Assembly: GCA_021851715.1 (NCBI GenBank) | Contig: JAJZCR010000030.1 | Coordinates: forward strand, 1 to 37,816 | Direction of reading: 5' to 3' | Length of the DNA: 37,816 bases | Source of the DNA: Planctomycetota bacterium | GTDB taxonomy: Bacteria; Planctomycetota; Phycisphaerae; WQYP01 | In this document: in pieces, positions 9,086 through 16,852 of the stretch | How positions within the stretch are numbered: the stretch's first letter is position 1 | Layout of the letters: the number at the start of each line of letters is the position of its first letter | Translations under genes and position numbers: made by a program | The notes under the pieces: model-generated | What the model was told of the DNA's origin: nothing | Databases searched by the model: none | Seen by the model: the letters and a program-made list of their open reading frames with translations, nothing else

Positions 9086-10252
9086 TTAAATACCAAATTC
9101 TTTGCCGGCGTGATACATCGCTTCGGTATTTTCCAGCGGAGTAAAGGGAGCCAGGTTGTTGCCTTCCCGCAGGAGAAATAAACCTCCCTCCAGAATGCCG
9201 GACTGCATAATGCGTTGCACCTCCGTGCGAACTGCGGCGGGATTGCCGGTACGCAGCAATTCCACGTGCGGACCTCCATTCATACGGACCTTGGGGCCCA
9301 ATTGGCGCCGCAACTCGCCAAAGTTGACCGGGAAACCGGTATCAAAAGCCCAGACATTTAATTCGTCACGAATGGTTAAAAAGTGACGGGTGGCATCTCC
9401 GCATAGATGTATGCTGCGCCGCCCGGCGGGGCACAGAGCGTCACAAAGCCGGCGATGGTGCGGCAGCACGTGCTGACGGTACATATCGGTGGAAATCAGG
9501 GCGATACTGTCATCGGCAAAACCGAAATCTGTGACGGTCAACGGCATACCGGTCCGTTTTCGCCAGGCGGTCATGCGGTGAATTGTAGCTTCGGTGATGA
9601 AGTCGAAGAGTCGGTGCAATCGTTGCGGTTCTTCGGCCATAGCCGTGCAGACGAAATCCGGTCCAAAGAGGTTGCAGGCCACGGTCATCACGCCGTCGGT
9701 TCCCAAGCCGGGCACATTTATCTCAATGGGAATGTCCAGGTAGGTTTTCCGCGCCGCCAGATTTTTAAAATATTGAAAATAATCCCAGCTACGGGCCAGC
9801 AGGCCGCCAAAGGGGTCCGGCAGCCCGGAATCCATGACCCGTTCGGGGCAATCGGTAAATGCGGGTGTGGTATCGGGCACCTGGCCTTCGAGATAGATAA
9901 TGGGGCAGCCAAACCAGCCGGCCTCGTAGTAATTTTGAAAATCCGGTGAAAGCTGCCAGCGCTGCGGCAGGCCCAACTCGGCATCCTGCAGGATATTGTG
10001 GCGGGACCAGCGTTGAAATTGCAACTGCAGGTCAAACATGATATCGGGATTTTCTGAATACGTCTGGAAGGTGATTCCCGATGGATTGGCGTGGTCGTTG
10101 AGGAGGAAGTAGCGGGAATTGGTGCCCACGATCACCGGGGTGGCAGTAGGCTCTCCGGCATTAAAGGCCTCCCAGACTTTTTTTACGCCGACGTTATGTC
10201 GGGCGAAATCCAGGTGCGCCAGGCGGTCGGTTGCCAGCGAATGTGGTTGCAT
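9086..10252 (-). CDS. UroD/MtaA-fold methyltransferase B (HxC type)
   Basis: This 388-residue UroD-superfamily protein is the most MtaA-like of the four. It has IHLCGDATRH (H282, C284), the HxC zinc pair that activates the thiol or methyl acceptor in MtaA/MtbA. Its ending also has the typical family shape (MNGGPHVELL, then EGGLFLLREGNNLAP and a TPLEN helix). The distal third ligand, usually a Cys in a GC motif, is absent: the equivalent stretch reads REGNN. The likely role is methyl transfer between the cluster's corrinoid protein and a small substrate or acceptor. The SD AAGGAG lies nine bases before the ATG. It is the seventh gene of the minus-strand cluster. The true acceptor cannot be read from sequence. 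Confidence 0.8.
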   Translation of the reverse strand: MQPHSLATDRLAHLDFARHNVGVKKVWEAFNAGEPTATPVIVGTNSRYFLLNDHANPSGITFQTYSENPDIMFDLQLQFQRWSRHNILQDAELGLPQRWQLSPDFQNYYEAGWFGCPIIYLEGQVPDTTPAFTDCPERVMDSGLPDPFGGLLARSWDYFQYFKNLAARKTYLDIPIEINVPGLGTDGVMTVACNLFGPDFVCTAMAEEPQRLHRLFDFITEATIHRMTAWRKRTGMPLTVTDFGFADDSIALISTDMYRQHVLPHHRRLCDALCPAGRRSIHLCGDATRHFLTIRDELNVWAFDTGFPVNFGELRRQLGPKVRMNGGPHVELLRTGNPAAVRTEVQRIMQSGILEGGLFLLREGNNLAPFTPLENTEAMYHAGKEFGI

Positions 10253-10309
10253 GGTGATCTGCTCCTTTTTGTTGCCGCCGCCGTCCGACCCAGTTCCGCA
10301 AGCCGTGAT

Positions 10310-11413
10310 CTATCCCGGTGATTTCAAACTGGCGGCTGTTTCATACATGGCGAGGACATTTTCCACGGGTGTAACCGCCTGGATGTTGTGACAAGGGGCA
10401 CAGAACCAGCGGCAAGATTTGAAAATTTCCGCGGTCTGGCGCACTTCCTCGGCCACCTGCTGGGGGGTGCCGAAGGGGAGTGTCTGCTGGTTATCAATCG
10501 CCCCATGAAAGGCCACCAGGTGACCGTAGTCGCGGGCCAGGGTTTCCCGCTCCATTCCCGGACATCGCCATTGGATAGGGTTGAGCACTTCAATACCGAC
10601 CGTGTGAATGAGATCTGGAATGAATGCATGGGCAGCGCCGTCGGTGTGGTAAAAAACATGAATGCCGAAGGATCGGGCCAGGTCGGCCATGCGTTTCTGA
10701 TATGGCAGAAGGAACCGGCGGTAGATTTCCAGGCTGAAGAGCGGTCCGGTCTGGCCGGCTAAATCCTCCGCGACGTAGGTCATGTCAATATGACCGCGGC
10801 CCGCCTGAAAAATGCGCCGATTGTGTTCAAAAAAGAAGGCGAACATTTTTTCCAACGCGGCTTCGACCATGTCGGTATTGAGCAGCATGTCTTCGTAAGC
10901 CTGTTCCATGCCGCGCATGCCGGCGTAGATGAGGAACGGCTCGTATCCCCCGGCTTGAATAATGCGGTACCCATCATCATGGTGCAATGCCTCGGTCATG
11001 GGCGAATAATCAAAATCATCCGGGTCCGGCCAGCGAAATGCCCGTACTTGTTCGGGTGTGGTCATGGCGGCCAGCGGACCGGTGGTGAACTCGTCATAAG
11101 ATCCGGTCCCGTAGTCGATGCGGCGGTGCCGGTTGCCCCACATATCGGCCTGGGGATCATCAGGATGAGCTTTGAGCTTCCAGCGTGGTCCTACCCCACG
11201 TGGATGGTCAATATTGAGCCGCCGCCAGAGAATTTCATCAGTGCTCCTGGCGGATCCCAGGTCTACAGGCGGGTGTTGCGCCTGTGTATCGGTGATACCC
11301 AGCTTGGAGAGTAATTTGGCGTGGAATTCGCCCGTGGCCCAGTAGTCGGTGGGTATGCGGTCGGCGGGCTGCTTGTTAAGTAGCGCCAGCCAGCGTTGTC
11401 GCGGTGTCATCAT
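10310..11413 (-). CDS. UroD/MtaA-fold protein C (HxD ... C type)
   Basis: This 367-residue UroD-superfamily protein has a classic N-terminus (MTPRQRWLALLNKQPADRIP) shared by corrinoid-linked methyltransferase relatives. The metal-site strand reads FYHTDGAAH (H256, D258) and the distal loop reads FCAPCHNIQAVTPVEN (C341, H342). It thus keeps the distal Cys that protein B lacks, but has Asp instead of the first Cys. It starts nine bases after the stop of gene D, and its SD (AAGGGA) overlaps that stop, so translation is probably coupled. Methyl transfer to or from a corrinoid is the family expectation; the substrate is unknown. Confidence 0.8.
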   Translation of the reverse strand: MMTPRQRWLALLNKQPADRIPTDYWATGEFHAKLLSKLGITDTQAQHPPVDLGSARSTDEILWRRLNIDHPRGVGPRWKLKAHPDDPQADMWGNRHRRIDYGTGSYDEFTTGPLAAMTTPEQVRAFRWPDPDDFDYSPMTEALHHDDGYRIIQAGGYEPFLIYAGMRGMEQAYEDMLLNTDMVEAALEKMFAFFFEHNRRIFQAGRGHIDMTYVAEDLAGQTGPLFSLEIYRRFLLPYQKRMADLARSFGIHVFYHTDGAAHAFIPDLIHTVGIEVLNPIQWRCPGMERETLARDYGHLVAFHGAIDNQQTLPFGTPQQVAEEVRQTAEIFKSCRWFCAPCHNIQAVTPVENVLAMYETAASLKSPG

Positions 11414-11422
11414 GATAGTCCC

Positions 11423-12505
11423 TTAGGCATAGCGTCCGTATTTCTCAACCATTTGCATGATGGCCTGATAGGTTTTCCAGCTTACCTGCGGCGGCACACT
11501 GTGATCGCTATGATAAATGTAACCTTTGGTGGCCATGCCGGCGACGAATTTGGCTTTAATTTCGTCTTCGATGCCGGCCAGATCGTTGGTGGCCATTTTC
11601 ATCACATCGATGTTTCCGAAGAATGCCAGTTGGCGGCCATATTTCGGGCAGAGCGTGCGAATATCCACGCCGGCTTTGGCCTCCAGGGGTTGCAGGCAGT
11701 CAAATCCTGCTTGTACGTATAAATCCATTACGCCGTTGATATCGCCATCGGTGTGATAGATAAATTTCATGTTGTGCGCGTGGGCCCATTCGGCCATACG
11801 CCTGTGATCAGGCCAGATCAGTTCTTTATACATGCGTGGTGAGCACATGGTTGCATGGTTGTAGGCCATGTCGCCGTATATCCACAGGCCATCGGGTTGA
11901 ATGCCGGTGGCCATGGCGGCATCAAAGTTACGCAGGACCTGGTCGGTAAAGGTGCGGGAAACATCGCGAATCCATTCGGGGTCTTCCACCATGGCCATGA
12001 GCGTAATTTCATCGCCCATGAGCGACCGGGTTTCTTCAAAACTTTCGACGCCGGTCAGGTGGCACCAGAGGCCCTTCGCACGGCCCCGGCGGTAATTGCG
12101 CTTCACCGCATCCGGATCAATTTGCAGGCCGGTATCCAGCAGGGCTGGTTTGAAGGTGTGTTCCCACACCTCCCGCGAGGAGCACTCAAAGCCCAGATGT
12201 TCCGGTGTTCCGCTTTTTTCTTTCCAATAGCGCACGCGTTTGCCTTGGGAATCGCGCACCACGCGGGTCTGGGCGTCTTCTTCAATCAGCGTGTCCTGGC
12301 CCGGAAAAATACAGGGCCATACCCAGCACAAGCCGTGAAAGTCGCTGCCAAGCATATCTAAAACAGTCTGGGCATCGCCGGAAAGGCCTTCGTCTTTCCA
12401 GCGGGTGATGGTTTCGCTCCAGAATGATTCATGTCGCGGCACGCGGTCGTGATCCTGGCGTGCGAAGGCGCGATTCACACGTTCCTGACTCGTAAGGCTG
12501 GCCAT
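11423..12505 (-). CDS. UroD/MtaA-fold protein D (HxD ... H type)
   Basis: This 360-residue UroD-superfamily protein starts MASLTSQERVNRAFARQDHDRVP, the usual first helix of this group. I chose the ATG at 12505 because AAAGGA lies at good spacing and upstream residues are Ser/Pro-rich coding overlap with the amidohydrolase. The metal-site strand is FIYHTDGDING (H251, D253), and the distal loop is YHSDHSVPPQVSW (H332, D334, H335) with no Cys. The site is thus His/Asp-rich rather than thiolate-rich. It begins one base after the amidohydrolase stop. A carboxylate/histidine site could still bind Zn or another metal. Activity and substrate are unknown. Confidence 0.8.
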   Translation of the reverse strand: MASLTSQERVNRAFARQDHDRVPRHESFWSETITRWKDEGLSGDAQTVLDMLGSDFHGLCWVWPCIFPGQDTLIEEDAQTRVVRDSQGKRVRYWKEKSGTPEHLGFECSSREVWEHTFKPALLDTGLQIDPDAVKRNYRRGRAKGLWCHLTGVESFEETRSLMGDEITLMAMVEDPEWIRDVSRTFTDQVLRNFDAAMATGIQPDGLWIYGDMAYNHATMCSPRMYKELIWPDHRRMAEWAHAHNMKFIYHTDGDINGVMDLYVQAGFDCLQPLEAKAGVDIRTLCPKYGRQLAFFGNIDVMKMATNDLAGIEDEIKAKFVAGMATKGYIYHSDHSVPPQVSWKTYQAIMQMVEKYGRYA

Positions 12506-12506
12506 G

Positions 12507-13757
12507 TCAATTCCTTTGAGATAAGAGCGGTGATGCGACGATGGGTGAGGTGCCGTCGGGCTTGACTGCCTGTCCATTGCGGCAGATCAACTGGACCCGG
12601 CGCAAAGAGTTCATATCCTTGAATGGCGAGTCGTCCAGGCCGATGAAATTCGCGGCTTGTCCCACGGCCACATCCGCGGGCGACGCGTTCCAGAGTTGGC
12701 GTGGCACGGCGGTAGCGGCGCTGAGCACCTGCTGAACCGTCAGCCCGGCCTGCCGCAAAAACAGCACTTCATCAATGAGGCCTGTGCCATGCGGTACGCC
12801 GTAACTTCCGGCATCTGACCCTGCGACCACGGGGACTCCCTTCGCGGCGGCCCCGGCAACGTTATGAAAATGATTCTGCAAAATGGCGTGGAGTTTATCC
12901 AGGGTGGCCGGGTTCCATTGGGTGACATCGGGACGGGAGAATTGAAAATAAACCGGTGCAAAGGTGGGCACCCAGGCGGTGCCTTTGTCGGCCATTTTCT
13001 TAACGATATCCGGTTCCATAAAAAAGCCATGCTCAATGGAATCGATGCCCGCTTCCACGGCAATGTTAAGCCCTTCAGGCCCATTGCAATGGGCGTACGT
13101 TTTCAGGCCCAGGCGGCGGGCTGTGCGCACAATCAAACGTGTTTCTTCAAGGTCAAATTGCACGGGGCCCTTGACGCAGCCATTTTCAAAATCAATGATG
13201 CCGGTCAACAGAATTTTCAGATCGTCGGCGGTGGCGGCCAGGGTTTCAATGGTGTTTTCAATACCGGCTGCATCGCGGACTTCCAGGGCCATGAAGCTGC
13301 CGTATCGGCCGGTTTTGCGAATGGCCCGCCCGGGGCTGCGCAACTCAGGTACTACGCCTGAGGCGTGGGAAATTTCTTCTTTCAAGTGAGTGTTGATGCC
13401 GTGGATATCGCCGGCGTCGCGGATCAGGGTAATGCCCGCGGCGAGATTGGCCGCCAGATTGGCGCGGCCGGTGCTGAGCATCTGCGAGCGGCCGGCTGCC
13501 AGGTATTCTTTGCGCCGGGCCAAGTCCAATTCGCCGCCGTCGAGAAACAAATGGCAGTGGGCCTCGACCAGCCCCGGCATGACAAATGCCGTGTGCAAAC
13601 GCGTGGTGGCGGCATCGTTGGCTGGAAAACCATTGCTGGATCGAAGCTCGCAGATGTCCCGGATAATCCCATTGGCGATGGTCAACAGATAGGGGCCTGC
13701 ACTGTGGTTCTGCCGCCCGTCAAAAAAGCTTTCCGCCTGAATCAGCAGGTTATTCAT
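12507..13757 (-). CDS. Metal-dependent amidohydrolase in the C1 cluster
   Basis: This 416-residue amidohydrolase-superfamily protein of the imidazolonepropionase/prolidase-like type is cytoplasmic, with no signal peptide. The full binuclear metal set is visible: H67 and H69 (MPGLVEAHCHL), candidate carbamylated K181 (LKILLTG), H223 (YAHCNG), H243 (IEHGFFM) and D315 (GSDAGSYG). Flanking beta-sandwich pieces are at both ends (1-60 and 345-410). Family members hydrolyse C-N bonds of amides, lactams and dipeptides, and some are deaminases. The ATG overlaps the stop of the preceding methyltransferase gene (ATGA), and the next gene starts one base after its stop, so it belongs to the operon. It might open or release the N-methylated or amide substrate that the UroD-fold proteins act on; that is inference. 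Confidence 0.85.
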   Translation of the reverse strand: MNNLLIQAESFFDGRQNHSAGPYLLTIANGIIRDICELRSSNGFPANDAATTRLHTAFVMPGLVEAHCHLFLDGGELDLARRKEYLAAGRSQMLSTGRANLAANLAAGITLIRDAGDIHGINTHLKEEISHASGVVPELRSPGRAIRKTGRYGSFMALEVRDAAGIENTIETLAATADDLKILLTGIIDFENGCVKGPVQFDLEETRLIVRTARRLGLKTYAHCNGPEGLNIAVEAGIDSIEHGFFMEPDIVKKMADKGTAWVPTFAPVYFQFSRPDVTQWNPATLDKLHAILQNHFHNVAGAAAKGVPVVAGSDAGSYGVPHGTGLIDEVLFLRQAGLTVQQVLSAATAVPRQLWNASPADVAVGQAANFIGLDDSPFKDMNSLRRVQLICRNGQAVKPDGTSPIVASPLLSQRN

Positions 13758-14644
13758 GCCTCGTCCCTCTGGTAGAGCTGGCGAATACGCTCCAGCGTGT
13801 CGAAACCGTCCAGCGTGATGGCCTGCTGGAATCCCTGCAGCACAAAATCGTCGGGAGGCAGAATGCGGTAATCACGGCCGGGCGTGCCTAAAACAGTGTC
13901 CAGACCGTGCGGCATGGTCAGGGTGAGAAAGGCGGATTCTATTTTTACCGGAAGAGGACTGCCATCCACGGCAACTTTGGGCAGCATGATGCCCAGATTG
14001 GAAAGCCCCACCACCATATGAATGCCGCGCAGGTCGGTATCTGCGCCGATGAGGCGGATGGCTTCCACAGCCCGCCGCACCAGGCCATTGGTATCCATCG
14101 CAATTGGCGTGAGGGATACATCCACAAATAAGTCTTCGGGTGCCAGACCATAGCCATCAGAGAGAATGTTATGCACCATGCGATGCACGGTGGAGGCAAT
14201 TTCGGCGGGAGTTTCATTGGCGATGGGTTGGCCGTTTTCCATCCGTTCAGAGGCCATGAGCACCACTTTGGCGGGGGTTATCTTGAGCACATCCAGCATA
14301 TCCCATCGCAATTCAGAAATGGAATTGACGATGGGTTTACGGCCCTGAGCTTTGGCCGGCTGCCAGGCCTTCAGGCAGATTTCCTGTACGGCACGGTTGG
14401 GATAATCAAATGACAAGGGCAGATGGCTGACGCTTTGCACGGCCTGGATGACATCCACCAAAAAACCGCTGTCGTGCTCCGCCCGATCTCCAATATTAAT
14501 AGTCAGGTAATCGCAGCCTTTGGCGGTCTGGGATCGGGCCAGTTCCTGCAGGCCGGGGATATCACCACCGTCGAGCATGGCCTTGGATTTGGCGAATCCG
14601 GGATTGATGCGCTCGCCGATGATTTTCAAACTGGGAATGGACAT
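13754..14644 (-). CDS. Methyltetrahydrofolate:corrinoid methyltransferase (MeTr/AcsE/MtrH-like)
   Basis: This 296-residue pterin-binding TIM barrel transfers the N5-methyl group between methyl-THF and a corrinoid protein. Typical signatures are IGERINPGF at the N-terminus, GCDYLTINIGD, KPIVNSISELR, LFVDVSLTPIAMDTNG and GLSNLGIMLP. The Asn in the last one corresponds to the pterin N5-contacting Asn of acetogen MeTr. Length fits the stand-alone enzyme. The ATG at 14644 has GAGGG upstream; a longer reading would be buried in metVF. The gene overlaps metVF by 19 bp and the amidohydrolase by 4 bp, so translational coupling is likely. In this setting it would link the corrinoid protein to the folate pool. 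Confidence 0.88.
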   Translation of the reverse strand: MSIPSLKIIGERINPGFAKSKAMLDGGDIPGLQELARSQTAKGCDYLTINIGDRAEHDSGFLVDVIQAVQSVSHLPLSFDYPNRAVQEICLKAWQPAKAQGRKPIVNSISELRWDMLDVLKITPAKVVLMASERMENGQPIANETPAEIASTVHRMVHNILSDGYGLAPEDLFVDVSLTPIAMDTNGLVRRAVEAIRLIGADTDLRGIHMVVGLSNLGIMLPKVAVDGSPLPVKIESAFLTLTMPHGLDTVLGTPGRDYRILPPDDFVLQGFQQAITLDGFDTLERIRQLYQRDEA

Positions 14645-16011
14645 GCTGCCCTCATACCACGAGTTTTGACCGATGAAATAGCGGTATCGTCGCCTGGTTC
14701 CGACAATAACGGTTCCAGCGGCGATGGCTTCCAATCTGATCGACTCGCCGGCAAATCGCCAACCAAGCCCGGCAACACCGCGTGATCCGGACCAAAAAGC
14801 ATCAGATGGACGCCGGACACGCCGGGAATGTCATAGACCTCCGCAATAATTTTGCGGGCAGCGGCCAGCCCCGCGGTAACAATATCGGGTGCCTGTTTCA
14901 AATGCTGGATCGTGTCCGGCGGGAGATAGGCACCGGGGATTTTGGGCAGCATATCCAATACTTTTGTGGAAGTTACCACGGGTACCCCGACAATCAGAAA
15001 TACATCTTCATTCATTTTTTCCTGGCGGAACAGGTCCATGAATTGGCGGAATCGCGGCACGTCAAAAACCAACTGGGTCTGGATAAAATCCACCCCGGCG
15101 GCAATTTTTTGCTTGAGTCGGCGAATGGGCACGTCAATTGGCTGGGTATAGGGATTGATAGCGGCGCCCAGGAACGGCTGTGGGGCGGGCCGCATCGATT
15201 CGCCGGTGAAACGGATGATGCCGGTCTGGCGCAGATGCCGGGCTTCATAAATCATCAGCGCGGCATCCATATCAAACACTTGTTTAATCTTGGGCAGGCC
15301 GCTGTAGGAATCACCGGTCAGGCACATCACGTTATGAACATCGTTGAGCTGATTTTCAAGCAACTCCGCGATAAAGGTGGTCCGGGTATGATCCCGGCAG
15401 GTAGACTGGCAAATGGCTTCTATGCCCATTTTGCCCAGCTTCACCGCGGCCATGGGCGATGAAATGGATGGCCGGGCATTTAAATACGCAGTGGCGTTAA
15501 CGGCATCAAAGTGATCGCGTACCAGCAGGGCTTGGCACACAAAGCTGTCCCACCGGGCGGTACGCGGGGCGCGAATTTCGCAGGTTTTGACGAAGGCTCC
15601 GGATTTTAACCGCCGTTCAAGTTGTGAGGGCGTGGCCACAGGCTGGCGGGTACGTTGCTGGCCTAAATCCAGATAGGGCAATGGCGTGCGGCCGCTGCGG
15701 TCTGATCCGGAGAGCATATTCAAATAAGAAGAGGTATTAAATAAACGGGCGTCGGGCGAAGGCAGCAGTGGCGGCGTATCCAGGGAAGAGCCCGCAGTGC
15801 GGTGACCGATGCGCACCCAAACACATCGGCGATCTGGGTATACTTCACATTCTCCATGCAAGGTGCCGCCACAGGGACCATTGCGCAGGCCTTTGGGGCA
15901 AGTCATGGGACAGATCAGACCGGTTTGGCTAAGCACACATTGGCCGCAGGATTGGCAGTCGAACACCAATCCTTTCAAAAATGCCTCAATGTGTGCCACG
16001 GTTTTCTGCAT
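14626..16011 (-). CDS. MetV-MetF fusion: methylenetetrahydrofolate reductase with N-terminal Cys-rich domain
   Basis: The 461-residue protein has two parts. Residues 1-65 hold eight cysteines (C19, C22, C25, C34, C38, C47, C55, C63) in the pattern CQSCGQC...CPMTCPKG...GPCGGT...C, the hallmark of the MetV-type domain that accompanies MetF in acetogens and probably binds Fe-S. Residues about 125-430 are a MetF barrel (AVNATAYLNARPSISS; MGIEAICQSTCRDHTRT; NVMCLTGDSYSG; DFIQTQLVFD) that interconverts methylene-THF and methyl-THF using FAD. A Pro/Ser-rich linker (70-120) joins them. MetV and MetF are usually separate genes. The C-terminal 30 residues overlap the next gene and look unstructured. 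The gene follows the corrinoid gene by 62 bp, across a terminator-like hairpin. Confidence 0.88.
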   Translation of the reverse strand: MQKTVAHIEAFLKGLVFDCQSCGQCVLSQTGLICPMTCPKGLRNGPCGGTLHGECEVYPDRRCVWVRIGHRTAGSSLDTPPLLPSPDARLFNTSSYLNMLSGSDRSGRTPLPYLDLGQQRTRQPVATPSQLERRLKSGAFVKTCEIRAPRTARWDSFVCQALLVRDHFDAVNATAYLNARPSISSPMAAVKLGKMGIEAICQSTCRDHTRTTFIAELLENQLNDVHNVMCLTGDSYSGLPKIKQVFDMDAALMIYEARHLRQTGIIRFTGESMRPAPQPFLGAAINPYTQPIDVPIRRLKQKIAAGVDFIQTQLVFDVPRFRQFMDLFRQEKMNEDVFLIVGVPVVTSTKVLDMLPKIPGAYLPPDTIQHLKQAPDIVTAGLAAARKIIAEVYDIPGVSGVHLMLFGPDHAVLPGLVGDLPASRSDWKPSPLEPLLSEPGDDTAISSVKTRGMRAACPFPV

Positions 16012-16049
16012 GGATACCTGCCTTTGTCGGATGGTGCTCTGATTTGCGG

Positions 16050-16072
16050 AAAAAAAGCGGCTGTTGAAGCCG
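16050..16072 (-). terminator. Intrinsic terminator/attenuator after the corrinoid gene
   Basis: On the minus strand, CGGCT (16072-16068), loop TCAAC and AGCCG (16062-16058) form a 5-bp stem, followed by C and seven T (16056-16050). It begins just two bases after the TAA of the corrinoid gene and ends before the metVF start, so it lies inside the operon. With such a short stem it is probably leaky. Confidence 0.6.
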
Positions 16073-16073
16073 T

Positions 16074-16712
16074 TTAGGCTGCCGCCACCAGTCGCCGTGC
16101 CGTGTCCACCGCGCCGGCGGCATCGGCGGCAAAGCCATCCGCACCGATCTCCTTGGCAAAGGATTCGGTAATCGGGGCACCGCCGACCACAACCTTTAAT
16201 CCCGGTAGATTAGCGGCTTTCAAGGCCATAACCGTTTGTTTCATAGCCGGCATGGTGGTGGTAAGCAGGGCAGACAGGCCGACCACTTTGGCCTTATGTT
16301 CGCGGACGGCGGCGATGAATTTCTCAGCAGGTACATTGGATCCCAAGTCTACAACGCCGAAGTTTGCCCCCTTCCACATCATGGCGACAAGGTTTTTCCC
16401 GATGTCGTGAAGATCTCCCTGCACCGTACCGATCACGGCGGTAAATTCAGGCTTGATGCCCGCCTTTATCAGCAGCGGCTCCAGCACGGCCATGCTTTCG
16501 CGCATGGCCCGCGCAGCAATCAGCATTTCCGGAACAAAGACCTGATTGCACTGAAACTTGCGGCCCACATCGTCCATGGCGGCTACCATGGCGGCGAGCA
16601 CTTGGGCAGGCGGGGTGGCGGCTTCGATGGCCTGTTTGGTCAGACGCACCGCTTCGGCACGGTTGCCCTTGCCGATGGCCAACGTAAGCGAATTGAGATC
16701 AACCTCTACCAT
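16074..16712 (-). CDS. Corrinoid (B12-binding) methyl-carrier protein, MtbC/MtaC-like
   Basis: This 212-residue protein has the two-domain layout of methyl-carrier corrinoid proteins. A four-helix cap (about 1-88, with VGRKFQCNQVFVPEMLIAAR) precedes a Rossmann-like B12 domain with GTVQGDLHDIGKNLV (D100-x-H102-x-x-G105; His102 is the lower cobalt ligand), VVGLSALLTTTMPAM and VVVGGAPIT. It shuttles methyl groups between a substrate methyltransferase and a folate or other acceptor methyltransferase. I chose the ATG at 16712 because GGAG is eight bases upstream; earlier in-frame residues run into the promoter. It is the first gene of the cluster. A MetH-type role is unlikely because no MetH domains are attached. 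No reductive activase (RamA-like) is in the window. Confidence 0.92.
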   Translation of the reverse strand: MVEVDLNSLTLAIGKGNRAEAVRLTKQAIEAATPPAQVLAAMVAAMDDVGRKFQCNQVFVPEMLIAARAMRESMAVLEPLLIKAGIKPEFTAVIGTVQGDLHDIGKNLVAMMWKGANFGVVDLGSNVPAEKFIAAVREHKAKVVGLSALLTTTMPAMKQTVMALKAANLPGLKVVVGGAPITESFAKEIGADGFAADAAGAVDTARRLVAAA

Positions 16713-16755
16713 GACACATTCTCCAAAGCCTGGGAACATGCCGACGCACAAAATA

Positions 16756-16784
16756 ATTCTACAATTATGGGGTCGAATACGCAA
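16756..16784 (-). promoter_or_regulatory. Candidate sigma-70 promoter of the C1 cluster
   Basis: On the minus strand TTGCGT (16784-16779), a 17-base spacer and TAGAAT (16761-16756) give a fair -35/-10 pair in the AT-richer part of the 140-bp gap. The start would be near 16749, about 37 nt ahead of the ATG at 16712. That is too short for a cobalamin riboswitch in the leader. Confidence 0.4.
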
Positions 16785-16852
16785 GTGCCAGTGGGTGGGG
16801 GCTTAAAATTGGCCCTCCGGCCTTACGACAGCGTCAAATGCCGCTTGGGGCA

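Noticed and set aside
16713-16852. Possible cobalamin riboswitch upstream of the corrinoid gene
   Set aside because: The gap is only 140 bp and the leader after the likely promoter about 37 nt; no B12-box-like sequence is visible.
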